From Setomelanomma holmii (taxonomy: Eukaryota > Ascomycota > Dothideomycetes > Pleosporales > Phaeosphaeriaceae), in NCBI GenBank assembly GCA_010015745.1, contig ML978171.1, positions 351,212-415,211 of the forward strand: DNA of 64,000 nucleotides, in the 5' to 3' direction. Shown in pieces: positions 54,604-64,000 of the stretch. A program made the translations under genes and the position numbers. A model generated the notes under the pieces. That model did no database searches, was not told where the DNA came from, and worked only from the letters and a program-made list of their open reading frames with translations. Positions within the stretch are counted from its first letter, which is position 1. Each line of letters opens with the position of its first letter.

Positions 54604-55877
54604 TCATTTCCTAACAATGTTCACACCCGCGTCCTTTGTCTTCTCCATAAATTGCCTCATCTCTTCCAAATCATCCATGTCTTCGTCCTCTGTACCATCT
54701 CCTCTCGATTGAGTAGGGTTTGCTTTCACATCAGGTCGTGCTCTTGAGGTTTGGGCTTGTCGGGTAGCTTCTGGAGGATCTTTCATCTCCTTGCTTTCTT
54801 CAGCCCAAGCTTTCCTCTCCTCTTCATCCAGCTCGTCTCGTCGGTCTAGCCATCGCTCCTGCACGTCCCGCGCATCCATAGTGACACCGTCTTGACGCAT
54901 CGCCATCTGCCACACTGTCTCATTGGCGCCATCGATTCCACCCAGCGCGTAGCCTCCAGCACGGTCTATTGCCCTTAACAGTGTCATCATGCTCTTCTTG
55001 TCCTCGACTGCCAGGGTCTCGAATCCGACCAGTGCAAACTCCTCGACCAGCTCAATAATTGCTTTGTTAAGCGCTGAGAACTTGGATGTGGGCTCTTCAT
55101 CGTCCATGTCTACATCCTTGTTCGCGCCGGCAGTGGTTGGGCCGGGTATGCCTGACGTCTGCTCACGGTTGAGATGCGGGAGGAGGTACTGAAGATCTTG
55201 GACTTCAGTGTAGTAGTCCAGATTGAACGGTAGGTTTGGATAATTTCTGAGATTGTCGATCTTTGTGAGGACGTTGAGGGACGGGAACTCCATCTGCAGC
55301 ATGCTGCGCAGTGTGAGCAGAAGCGACGAGACGTATAGCGACGGTCGAGAGAGTACGATCGAGTCTGTCAAGTGGACGACCACGAGCTAGATTCTGTTAG
55401 CTTGCTGTTGCTAGGAGTGGGTGGTGGGCGAATACTCGATACCCAAGTTTTTGAAGCCGGTAGAAGATGTTCCGCAGGGAACCGTGGTGTGTGAAGAGCT
55501 CGACTTGGCCAGGGCAGTCAAATAATACATAGTCATCTACGACTCGATCAGCTCATATATGCTTTTGTGCGCAAAAACCATTGCTGACCTCCGAGTCCCT
55601 TCAAGCTCTCCGCTAACCAGTCGAAGTTCTGCTCCAACTCCTCCAGTGCAAACAGAACCCCTCCATTCGGCCCCAAATCTTCTTGCTGCATGATCTCATC
55701 TATCGTGACTAGATCCCTTACGTCCACTGCCGGCTGATACGAGGTGTGGTCGTTTGCGGGGTCGAGATTCACTACGGAGCACTTGCGCTCGACTGCGCCC
55801 ATGAACTGCTGCATGCCATCGCAGTATGTAGACTTGCCAGAGCCCGGCGGCCCTATTACAAGTTGCGCGAACGGCAT
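54604..55877 (-). CDS. GPN2: GPN-loop GTPase 2
   Basis: Three minus-strand exons, 55877-55589, 55536-55436 and 55386-54604, give 390 residues. The P-loop is GPPGSGKST at residues 9-17, with NLDPAND after it. The family-defining Gly-Pro-Asn motif (LGPNGGVLFALE) is at 69-71. The switch DCPGQVELFTHHGSLRNIFY, the VVVHLTDS strand and the guanine-base motif LTKIDN follow. The C-terminal part has MTLLRAIDRAGGYALGG, a long acidic helix (WLDRRDELDEEERKAWAEES) and a disordered end. GPN2 works with GPN1/Npa3 in assembly and nuclear import of RNA polymerases II and III. Both introns restore conserved text exactly (GLGDDYVLFDCPG and KLGYRLVVVHL). The gene is divergent from BUB3, 163 bp apart. Confidence 0.93.
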
Positions 55878-56040
55878 TTTGGTGTTGTAGAAACTATCGA
55901 GGGTGACGCAACACCGAGGGAGCTTTTGAAGGGGCCGACGCAGGGACGGTCCACTAGCGGTGATATTTGTTTAGACTGCGGAGTTCACGCGCGGAGCTTT
56001 GCGACCTGCCACTGCACCACAGCATAACATCATCGCCATC
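55878..56040. promoter_or_regulatory. bidirectional promoter GPN2/BUB3
   Basis: Only 163 bp separate the start codons of these two divergent housekeeping genes, so their promoters must overlap. No TATA box is visible on either strand, in keeping with constitutive genes. Confidence 0.55.
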
Positions 56041-57282
56041 ATGTCAAGTAAGTCTGAAAATACTCTTCTTCCGTCGCGAAGGTGTCATCACTTCGATGTT
56101 CCTTTCTGAACGGGCCCGGTATACCAATCTATGTCATGTTTGGAGGCGTATCCAAGCTCCTATATGTCCATGATCAACAAAGCCTAACAACCACCAAACA
56201 GACCAATTCGAGCTTGCGCAAAACCCTACAGAGCCTATATCATCCGTCAGGTTCTCCCCTTCGACCCCGACACGGCTGCTAGTGTCTTCCTGGGACCGCA
56301 ATGTTTACCTTTACGACACGCATGCTGAACCTGGCGGTAAGCTCCTCCAGAAATTCGAGCATAGAGCACCCGTGCTAGATGTGTGTTTTGGCCGGGATGA
56401 CAACGAGGCTTTCACATGTGGACTGGACTGGGAGGTGCGAAAGTACGACAGACTTGTGGACACAACGCATAGTACATATATTGAACTGATGATGGCAGAA
56501 TTGACCTAGAGTCCGGCTCCCAGACCGTCATGTCGACACACTCCAACGGCGTACGCAACATTCTCTTCTCCGCGCCCCATAATCTTCTGATCTCAGCTTC
56601 ATGGGACTCCACTCTGCATCTCCACGATCTCTCCCGACCAGGCGACTTCTCTTCGATCCGCCTCCCGTCCAAGCCCTTCTCACTATCCGCTTCGCCCACA
56701 AAGCTTGTAGTCGCTATGGCTAGTCGGGCTGTTAACATCTACGAACTCGATAAGCTGTCAGACGCCGCTAGGAGGGGAGGCGGAGAAGACGTGGATCTTG
56801 CGCCCTGGCAGCAGAGAGAAAGCTCAATGAAGTACATGACCCGCGCAGTCGCCTGCATGCCAAACGATGCTGGCTATTCCAGCTCGAGTATTGAAGGACG
56901 TGTGGCAGTCGAGTGGTTCGATCCCTCCGAGGAATCACAGTCGCGAAAGTACGCTTTCAAGTGCCATCGGCAGACTGTGGACGGTCAGGATGTAGTGTAC
57001 CCAGTGCACGCTCTAGCTTATCATCCTGTACACGGTACATTCGCAACAGGAGGTGGCGATGGCGTGGTTGCGCTTTGGGACGCGGTAGCCAAGAGGAGGA
57101 TTCGACAGTACCAGAAATTTCCAGCTAGCGTGCAGACCATCGATTTCTCGTCAGATGGCAAGTTTGTCGCTCTAGGTGTCAGTCCCGGCTTTGAGGACAG
57201 CGTGGACGATGTGCCTGATGGTGTCATCAAGGTCTTCATCAGGGAATTGAGCGCTACGGAAGCGCAAGGAAAGAAGAAGTGA
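56041..57282 (+). CDS. BUB3: spindle-checkpoint WD40 protein Bub3
   Basis: Three exons: 56041-56047, 56202-56442 and 56499-57282, for 343 residues. The first exon codes only MS plus one base (ATGTCAA|GTAAGT); the joined start reads MSNQFELAQNPTEPISSVRF, typical of Bub3. WD repeats follow: LLVSSWDRNVYLYDTH, AFTCGLDWEVRKIDLESGSQ, NLLISASWDSTLHLHDLSRP, RVAVEWFDPS, HGTFATGGGDGVVALWDAVA and QTIDFSSDGKFVALGVSPGF. The VEWFDPSEE stretch and YAFKCHRQTVDGQDVVYPVH are strong Bub3 signatures. Bub3 binds Bub1 and Mad3 and docks them at phosphorylated Spc105/KNL1 on unattached kinetochores. The acidic loop GGGEDVDLAPWQQRESS is ordinary for fungal members. The gene is intact. Confidence 0.94.
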
Positions 57283-57975
57283 AGAGCTTGGGAAGCATTC
57301 GATTGGAGTACGGCGTTCGAATGGCGATTGGGCATGAGTGTGGCGCCTCCTAGGAAGCTCACTGCACACCACAGCCTCCATTATTTTCCTCGCTGCCTAT
57401 CCTGCGCCGACGACTTACTGCTTCTCGGCTCCAGAAGTCGAGCATTCGTAGCCAATTCCACCGCTTGGTCGCTCTTGTAAGACCATGTTACTGCACGACG
57501 AATCACTGTTTTGCACTTGCACAGCCTACCACATTGGCCATTCACAACAGCTCCCAAGACATGTCTCCATGCTCGTCCTCGCAAGGCTCATCAGCCACCG
57601 ATAATTCGCCTGTACGCGATCGACAGATTCAGGTCAACTTTGGTCATGGTATTTCATGCCGGCACCAGCCTCGTGACAATGTAGGTGAGTTTAGCGCCCA
57701 TGCAGCCAACCAGCTTACTCCGATAGATGCGCTTCAGCCACATTCGCTTAGAAGAACTACTTCTAGTCCTCACCCTGTACATGCACCTCTAGCATCTTCC
57801 AGCAATGAAGGCTGTGTCCATTGCATACGCAGCCTGATACGAAGTAGGCCAAAAGGTCCGTGCGGGCTGTCCCGACAGGACTGGTCTTAACAGCAGAGTC
57901 ATCATCACCAGCAGACAGGAGCAACCTCACCAGACCAATGCTACCACAAGATCTTTCTCGGAACAGAAGAAGGAC
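57283..57975. other. intergenic, HET upstream region
   Basis: About 690 bp between BUB3 and the HET gene start. A frame at 57559-57890 begins with an ATG but has no motif. The frame of the HET gene is also open from about 57846 to its ATG, so a further 5' exon is possible but not shown. Confidence 0.4.
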
Positions 57976-60549
57976 ATGTCGTCTCGTAACTATTACTTGC
58001 CTTTGGCCGTGGAAACTTTATCCAATTGGTCCGATCCTCCGTCCGCCATAGCGAGCGACGACATTGAGCCTGATCAAGACTCCAATCTTCGATATGTGCA
58101 GTACCAGAAATGGGTTCCAGACTATGCAAGGACGAACGAATCGCTTGACTTGCACAACAAAGAACTCATTGATAGACACGAGCGAGCCGTGAGGTGTCAT
58201 TTGTGCAAGTGGTGCGCAAAATTTGACCTCCAATCGCTGAGGACAGACTCCAAACCGATGGACTGGGACCTCTTCGAGATCACTGACAAGTCTGGTGACT
58301 CGGAACTCAGACGCTACTTCGGTCATCCACGCAAAGCAAGGTGCCTCAACATCACGTACGGAGCAACAAGCTCGCCAAACTTTACTCCGCCGACTCGTCC
58401 GGGATGTTCTTTGTGTCGCATTATGCGCAACATCTGTCGCGAAATGGTCCCAGAACAAGACGACTTCGACGCCCGTCTCCAGATCCGAGACCCCATACCT
58501 ATGTGCTTACGTGATTGCGAGACGGCAAGTACTTAGCAATCTTCGACGGCTGGGTCTGACTGTGTCAAGAGCGAAGAATGGAGCACGATTGACATAGTCA
58601 TCAGCATAGGCTCTCTCACGAGAACGGTGACCATGATGCCGCTTCTTCGACCATCCGAGCTGGAGAGGCCCACTGGGCATAATTGCATGGCAAAACATGG
58701 ACTTTCTCTAGAAGCAGACTTCGAGCGCATCGTTACTTGGATCGATAAGTGCGACAAAGAGCATGCTCACGAACTCCAGACAGGATGTTCTCTGCCTTTT
58801 GCACGATTTGTTGACATAAAGAATAGATGCCTCGTTGAAAAAGGTCTGGAAAGCAAATTTGCGGCACTCAGCTATACTTGGGGCAAATGCCAGCAATTTC
58901 AACTAAAGCAAGAATGGCTATCTGAGTTGAAGCAGCCAGGGGCAATTGCGCAGATTTGGAACGACCTCTCTAAAGCGGTCACCGATGCCATCGCTGCTTG
59001 TGAGCGCTTGGGCATACCTTTTCTATGGATAGACGCTCTTTGCATTGTGGACGATGATCCAAACGAGAAGCATACCCAGATCTCCAATATGGATCAGGTA
59101 CGTGATGTCAATTGACCGTGTCGCCCTTCTCTGCGACATCATCGGTGCGAAGAATCTTCACGATAGGCAAATACATCTGACGCCTGCAACCACTAGATTT
59201 ACTCGTCAGCATATATTACCCTCATTGCAGCGGCAGGGAATGACGCCAATGCCGGTCTCCCACGTGTGACGAGGCAAATCGCCCGCAAGAGGCGGATACT
59301 CAGTGTAGACAACCAGGACTATCAATTGGCGAATGCTCGGGATTGGGAAAGTAGCGAGGTCGACAAATCAGCCTGGTGTACCCGAGGATGGACCTTTCAA
59401 GAGCTTGTGCTTTCACGACGAGTCCTGGCTTTTACACCCACTGAAGTGTTCTTTTACTGCGGCCGTGGTTTCCAAGCTGAGTCAATGCATGGACGCAGCG
59501 GATCGAACTACGAGTCCCGCTTTGGAGCAACGGTCTTACGTATGTGCAACTCTGTGAAGCCGCAGCCACCAGAGAAAGCGACGTACTCCATCCAATCTGT
59601 CCGGCACAACTACGAGACAGTCCACTGGAATCTCCTCAACAATTACCTTGGGCGGCAGCTGTCGTACGACACTGATATACTGGACGCCTTCTCCGGGGTT
59701 CTCAATGCTGAAGGAGCGACTATAGGCCAGTCTTTCTGGGGGCTGCCGTGCAATATCCTCGCCCGGGCTCTCTTCTGGGAGCTCAACAACATCTCCATCA
59801 TCCAGCCAGGTCAGCACTACTTCAAGTCCTCTGAGTACTCCATGGTCCGCCGTGAAGGATTTCCATCGTGGTCCTGGACCGGCTGGACCATCTCCAAGAA
59901 TGACATGTTCTCATCTGGTAAGAAGCGGTCAATGTTGCAATCCCTCATCGACTCCGAGAACTTCAATCCATTGATTCATCTCTATCACATCGATGATATG
60001 AGGGCCATCACGACGCTCATGGGCAAAAGATCCGAAACGCAAGGCGTGGAAGGATACGACCCATGGCAAGTCACAAATTTCAACCATCAAATGAGCGACA
60101 TCAAACGCGCGGATCGCAAACAATACAGTCCACTGGTCCCAGACGCCAGCCCGCATCCGGCCTCTTTCCAGCACGTATCCTCTCACTGCCTCATCTTCCT
60201 AGCAAGTTGCGTAACTTTCATCGTCTCCACACGCCCAGAAAGCCGAGACCAAGACCACGCCTACGGGCTCTACAAAGTCTACACTGAAGACAAGCGACAT
60301 CGTGGCAACGCTAGCTTTCCGCGGGTGTGGCTGAACATCGAGTGGCGCGAGCGACAACCGAGGGGTTTGGAGTTTGTACTGCTGGGTATGGATGTTGATG
60401 AGGTTGCTTTTGGTGGCAAAGGGTATTATGCTATGCTAATTGAGCAGAAAGATGGAGGAGTCGCGGAGCGAGTGGCGGTGCCGCAGCCGTTTACGTTGGA
60501 GCAGTGGGCGTATGGGGAGGGTAGAACGGGGTGGGTCACGCTTGGATAA
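57976..60549 (+). CDS. HET-domain (heterokaryon incompatibility) protein
   Basis: Three exons, 57976-58524, 58570-59097 and 59197-60549, give 809 residues. The N-terminus has Cys pairs (CHLCKWC and GCSLCRIM). The HET core spans residues about 279-430: FAALSYTWG, then GIPFLWIDALCIVDDDPNEK, the intron-spanning NMDQIYSSAYITLIAAAGND and RGWTFQELVLSRRVLAF. The C-terminal part has YDTDILDAFSGVLNAEG, FPSWSWTGW and a charged tail. The first intron is GC-AG: the donor is GCAAGT at 58525, which is the only choice that keeps the phase. No stop or frameshift is seen, so the gene seems functional. It is the largest and best preserved of the HET loci here and borders the retrotransposon. Role: non-self recognition and cell death, partner unknown. 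Confidence 0.92.
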
Positions 60550-60980
60550 GGTTGAGTTGAGATTTTGGGATGGGCTTGTTCTGATCTTACGAATCTTTTA
60601 AGTATACTTGTTCGAGGCGTACGGGGTTTTCCATCGTTATATATGTTCAGGAGGATATCGCTGGTAGTATTTGGTTATCGTTCGCAAGCCACCGCCCTTT
60701 CGGTTCGCTGCAGAGCACTGAAGTTTCGTGATGCCGCTCGCCGCCCTTTTCGACCAACACCTCCACAGTCACAAACACGCACCACGTCATTAGTCGTGAC
60801 ATGGTATACCTTAGGGAGACTACCATGTTGATGTATATATTGCATCATATTGAGCCACACTTCCAGGAAAGTAGCTACATTAACACAGCACAAGTGCTTT
60901 GGTCTGACTTGTCTTGTGTCGCGATGTAGTGAACAGTGTGCATGCAGAAAGAATTGAAGGATTGAACTGAGGTTGTATTG
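60550..60980. other. intergenic between HET gene and LINE
   Basis: About 430 bp of spacer after the HET stop. No gene is recognised. The terminator of the HET gene and the insertion border of the retrotransposon should lie here. Confidence 0.45.
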
Positions 60981-61010
60981 TGTATGTATGTGTATGTATG
61001 TATGTATGTA
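60981..61010. repeat. TGTA/TATG microsatellite
   Basis: About seven tandem 4-base units of TGTA type with one interruption. It lies at the 3' border of the minus-strand LINE, where such elements often end in a short tandem repeat, so it may be the element's tail. Confidence 0.75.
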
Positions 61011-61489
61011 TTGTTTAACGTCCTATGAAAGCCTCCCAGGGGGCATGAAAGACGGGTAGCGCCCTGACTAGTCAGGTGCTCCTATTCTTTGGGTGTTGGC
61101 AGTGTGTGCAGTCTGGTAGGGTAATTTCCGCCAGTTGAAAAGACTCTATCTAGGTTCTGGGCTATAGGGCCAGGGATGTGTTGAGCAATGAAGCAGAGCT
61201 CTTGTTCTAGGGCTAGTAGGCCTAGGGCGTTAGCGTTAAAGCTAGAGGAGAGGGTATAAAGGTGACAAATAAGAGGGCTTGTGTGTTATGTTTCTTCTTG
61301 CAGAAAGGATAAGTGAGAGACTAATCAGCACACTTAAGCAGCCTCAGCCGCTCAGTGCTGTGCTTTGTAATGCTGCAACTTTGACGGGGTCACAAATAGG
61401 CAGCTTTGGCTGCTTATTGCTGTATTTTGGCGTGCTAGACTATTCTAGTAGATACCTGGGATTATCGCTGGCAGATTGATGTAAAGTAC

Positions 61490-61680
61490 TTAGTGGTCTC
61501 CAAGAGTGTTTTAAAGTGTTCAGGCTCAGTAAGTAGAACCTTGAGGTATCTGACAGCCTCTTCAATATTGCTTAGGGGGCTGAAGGGTCGGAGTGGCCAC
61601 CTGCTAAAAGAGCGTCTTGTCTTTCTGCAGAAGAGTATGTGCTCAGGTGTTTTAAGTCGCCCACAAGAGCAGTTTAATTC
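61490..61680 (-). pseudogene. C-terminal Cys/His knuckle of LINE ORF2
   Basis: The minus strand reads CSCGRLKTPEHILFCRKTRR, a CxC...H...C motif, then SRWPLRPFSPLSNIEEAVRY and a stop soon after ICQR. It matches the zinc-knuckle region that closes fungal LINE ORF2 proteins after RNase H. Confidence 0.65.
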
Positions 61681-61827
61681 AGCTGTATTGTGTTTGAATT
61701 TGATGTGGTACTATGCAAAGTCCCTATGTCGTGTCTAGATAGCTAGCAGATAGGCAAGGATAGGGCGCGGCAGCGTCAGTTCGATTAGTGTCTTTGTGGT
61801 TTGATAGGGTAGTTCCTATTGTCAGTA

Positions 61828-62142
61828 CTAGGCTGACATTTGTGTCCGCTTTTGAACCCACCAGCGCTGCCTAGCAGCGTTAAGCAGGGACTTAGCGATT
61901 GAACGTATCCTAGATGCTGTCAGTTCCGCAGCTATGCTATAAGGCTGGCTGGGTGCTTTTGCTTCAGTATCAGCAAGGCGGTCTGCTGCCTCATTCCTAA
62001 TAATCCTGGTGTAGCCTAGTGACCAGCGCACTTGTATGTTAAAGACTGCCATTGCTGTCTGGCACTCAAGGAATGCCCACTGTGACGATGTGGGAGCGTT
62101 GCCCCGTATACACCAGATAACTGACGTTGAGTCAATACACAT
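61828..62142 (-). pseudogene. RNase H domain of LINE ORF2
   Basis: A 104-codon open stretch with the RNase H Asp motif MCIDSTSVIWCI, then FNIQVRWSLGYTRIIRNEAA and DRLADTEAKAPSQ. Intact relatives have a Pro-Gly-His triplet where this copy has L-G-Y: CTA for CCA and TAC for CAC, both one C-to-T change at CpA. The catalytic-region His is lost. Confidence 0.8.
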
Positions 62143-63129
62143 CCATAGCCTGCGATGGCGATGAGGGGCTAGTCTAATAGCGTGCTGGAGACCTCTCTAT
62201 GCACCTACTGCTTTGGCATCGAACACATAGGATTAGGGATTAAGTGACCCCCTCTCTGTGGCAATCTAGGTCTGGGCCTGGTATATAGCATAGCTATAGG
62301 TGACAAAGCGTTCGCCGTTAATGCGTTGTTCTAATCTATCAGAGAAGATGGTGACGTCTTAGTAGGTAAGGGTATCCTACTACTTTGTGAATAATTTAGC
62401 AGCCTCAGCCTTAGCTATACTATTTGTTAGATTAGTGCAGCACCCTAGAGAGTAGTGCGGCGCTATAAGGGTGTGTCTAGGGGTAGTAGGGAGGATTATC
62501 CCAAGTCTCTAGACTTTGGAATGCGGCTTCTGTAAACCTCCAGCTCCCCTACCCCTCTGTAATACTGGGATTTTGATCCTGGCTGTAAGTGGGTGATTCT
62601 TGTCGACTGTCTGAAGATGCAGAGCAAATCTCAGCTTTGCTTCTTCTAACGCGATAAGTGCTGATAGTAAGCTAGCGTCTTAAAATAGTGCCCACTCTAG
62701 GTAGGTTTTCTATGCAGGGAGGATAGCGCGAGCCGCAATAGTAAGCGTCTGGTTAAGGGCTTTAAGGTGCCAGCTAATCCTAGTGCTAATTATAGGCGGT
62801 AGATCTGATCAGTTAGTAAGAGTATTCTTAGTGCAACCTTCATACTATACTTCTGCTCTGTAGAGGATGCATAGTATTATACAGGTAGTGACAGCTTTGC
62901 GAAGGGCTGAGGCTAGGGGGCTATAGACTGTGTTAGCAAGGCTGCGGATGTGATAGGCGACTTTGCGGGCTGTCGCTGCTCTAGTTTCAACATGTCTTTT
63001 AAAGTTAAGCTTTTAATCAAACTAGACTCTAAGCCATCAGCAGGCGGGTTAGACTCTGTCGTGCTGATCTGTGATTAGTGTAATAGTGAGGGTAGCGTCT
63101 ACAACGCAGGGCGGAGAGTAGTTATCCTA

Positions 63130-63400
63130 TTACCTAGTGAGGTGCATTATTTCCAACTTTTCTAGTGCAAAGGCCACCTTGTTTGCTGCTCTCCACTCTT
63201 TGATAGCTTTGATATCTTCTGCCAGCAAGCGGACGTTTTCATTGAGAGAGTCAGAGGCCAAGTATAGGCAGACATCGTCAGCATATCTAAAGCAGCAGGT
63301 TGTGTCCTAGTTTAGAAGCTCTGCAAGGTATAGTGTGTAGAGGACTAGGGATAGTGGTGATCCTTGGGGTGTTCCGCAGGCAACAGTGTGGCACTGGGTG
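63130..63400 (-). pseudogene. reverse transcriptase core of LINE ORF2
   Basis: The catalytic YADD motif is at 63285-63274, after GTPQGSPLSLVLYTLYLAEL and an in-frame TAG. ASDSLNENVRLLAEDIKAIK and EWRAANKVAFALEKLEIMHL follow before two stops. The motif order and spacing fit LINE reverse transcriptase fingers and palm. Confidence 0.82.
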
Positions 63401-64000
63401 GTTTCCTTGCCTAATCTAACCCTGACTTTACGATCTGTAAGGAAACTATTAACAAATTTAAGCACTAGGTCTGGCCAGCCCTGCTTTGCTATGCGGTTAA
63501 GTAGTCAGTTCTTAAGGAGTGCGTTAAAGGCCCCCTAAACATCTATAGTAACTATAGTCACCTTCTTACCTAATGCCTAAGCTCTTTGTGTATCATGTGT
63601 GAAGGATGCTAATAGGTCTATTGCAGAGCGTTTTGGGAGCGCACCTACGTGCTGGGGGCTGAGTATCTTGTGGGTCATTGCGGTCCAGGCCAGCCGTCTT
63701 GCTACAAGCTGTTCCAGTCCTTTGCCTAGGCAGGACAAGAGGGCTATTAGGCGCATAGATCTTAGGGAGGTACAGTCCTTCTTGCTGACCTTTGGTATTA
63801 TAGCAACTTCAGCAGTTTTCTAGGCTGTAGAGAAATAGCAGAGCTCTAGGCACTTCTGAAAGATAGAGCAGATATAGGTCCTGACCTGAGCCTAGCAGGT
63901 CTTGAGAAGTCAGACGGTGATTCGGTCGGTACCTGGCGAGGTGCTAGACACCCTAATAGTGCTTCTCTCAACTTCTTCTATAGGGATGTGAGTGTCCTAT

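Larger units (their letters stand above)
61013..64000 (-). mobile_element. decayed non-LTR (LINE, Tad1-like) retrotransposon, 5' part outside window
   Basis: Minus-strand text gives the usual order from right to left: reverse transcriptase (GTPQGSPLSLVLYTLYLAEL then YADDVCLYLASDS, 63372-63130), RNase H (62142-61828) and a Cys/His knuckle (61675-61630). The 5' half with an endonuclease would lie beyond 64000. Stops interrupt every domain and the whole stretch is unusually rich in TpA (CTA, TAG, TTA), with many fragments of frames under 70 codons. This fits repeat-induced point mutation of a Tad1-like element, the commonest LINE type in these fungi. The left border is taken at the microsatellite, not proven. 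The element cannot move by itself. Confidence 0.82.

Noticed and set aside
60981..61010. TGTA repeats as telomere-like DNA
   Set aside because: Fungal telomeres are TTAGGG-type; this is an ordinary 4-base microsatellite beside a LINE end.
1..64000. CRISPR arrays, bacterial-type attachment sites, riboswitches, tRNA or rRNA genes
   Set aside because: No direct repeat-spacer pattern, cloverleaf or rRNA-like stretch was seen on either strand; the organism is a fungus.

Overview
This window is nuclear DNA of a filamentous ascomycete (Pezizomycotina; gene content and intron style suggest Dothideomycetes, not proven). Genes are split by many short GT-AG introns (mostly 45-120 bp). The content is typically fungal: HET-domain genes, a CFEM protein, a PTH11-like receptor, GH7 and GH18 enzymes, and a degraded LINE with transition-type damage like repeat-induced point mutation (RIP). 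No bacterial-type operon, CRISPR array, rRNA or tRNA gene was recognised.

Layout. 1-1236: decayed 3' part of a HET gene cut by the left edge. 1954-8372: cytochrome P450, Golgi apyrase (YND1-like) and a small CFEM protein, all intact. 8910-24045: accessory stretch with an intact HET gene, a GH18 chitinase with two frameshifts, a PTH11-like receptor with one frameshift, a type-B carboxylesterase with an anomalous first intron, an F-box protein, an orphan gene and a WD40 remnant of an NLR-like gene. 24748-27220: EF-hand secretory protein, small membrane protein and ELP4. 27640-30076: a second HET pseudogene. 31116-41323: mostly housekeeping block (DIB1, SUV3-type helicase, SEC1, an F-box protein, KEI1). 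41985-46960: an SDR with an altered active site, two nonsense-mutated gene remnants (a RasGEF SH3/WW piece and a STAND-type N-terminal domain) and an intact GH7 cellulase. About 3.3 kb upstream of the cellulase has no recognised gene. 50251-57282: a coiled-coil pseudogene, then complex I ESSS subunit, a CHMP7/Snf7-like ESCRT protein, GPN2 and BUB3. 57976-60549: a third, intact-looking HET gene. About 61013-64000: a non-LTR retrotransposon on the minus strand that runs off the right edge.

How it fits together. Housekeeping genes (RNA processing, secretion, sphingolipid synthesis, complex I, ESCRT, spindle checkpoint) read cleanly once introns are placed. Lesions (frameshifts, nonsense codons, one lost splice donor) are confined to accessory families, above all fungal non-self-recognition types. 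Because the core genes carry no such errors, real decay is more likely than poor sequence. Several stops are explained by a single CpA-to-TpA change, the RIP signature. The main theme is a non-self-recognition region in turnover (four HET loci, one WD40 remnant, one STAND N-terminal remnant within 60 kb) interleaved with conserved genes.
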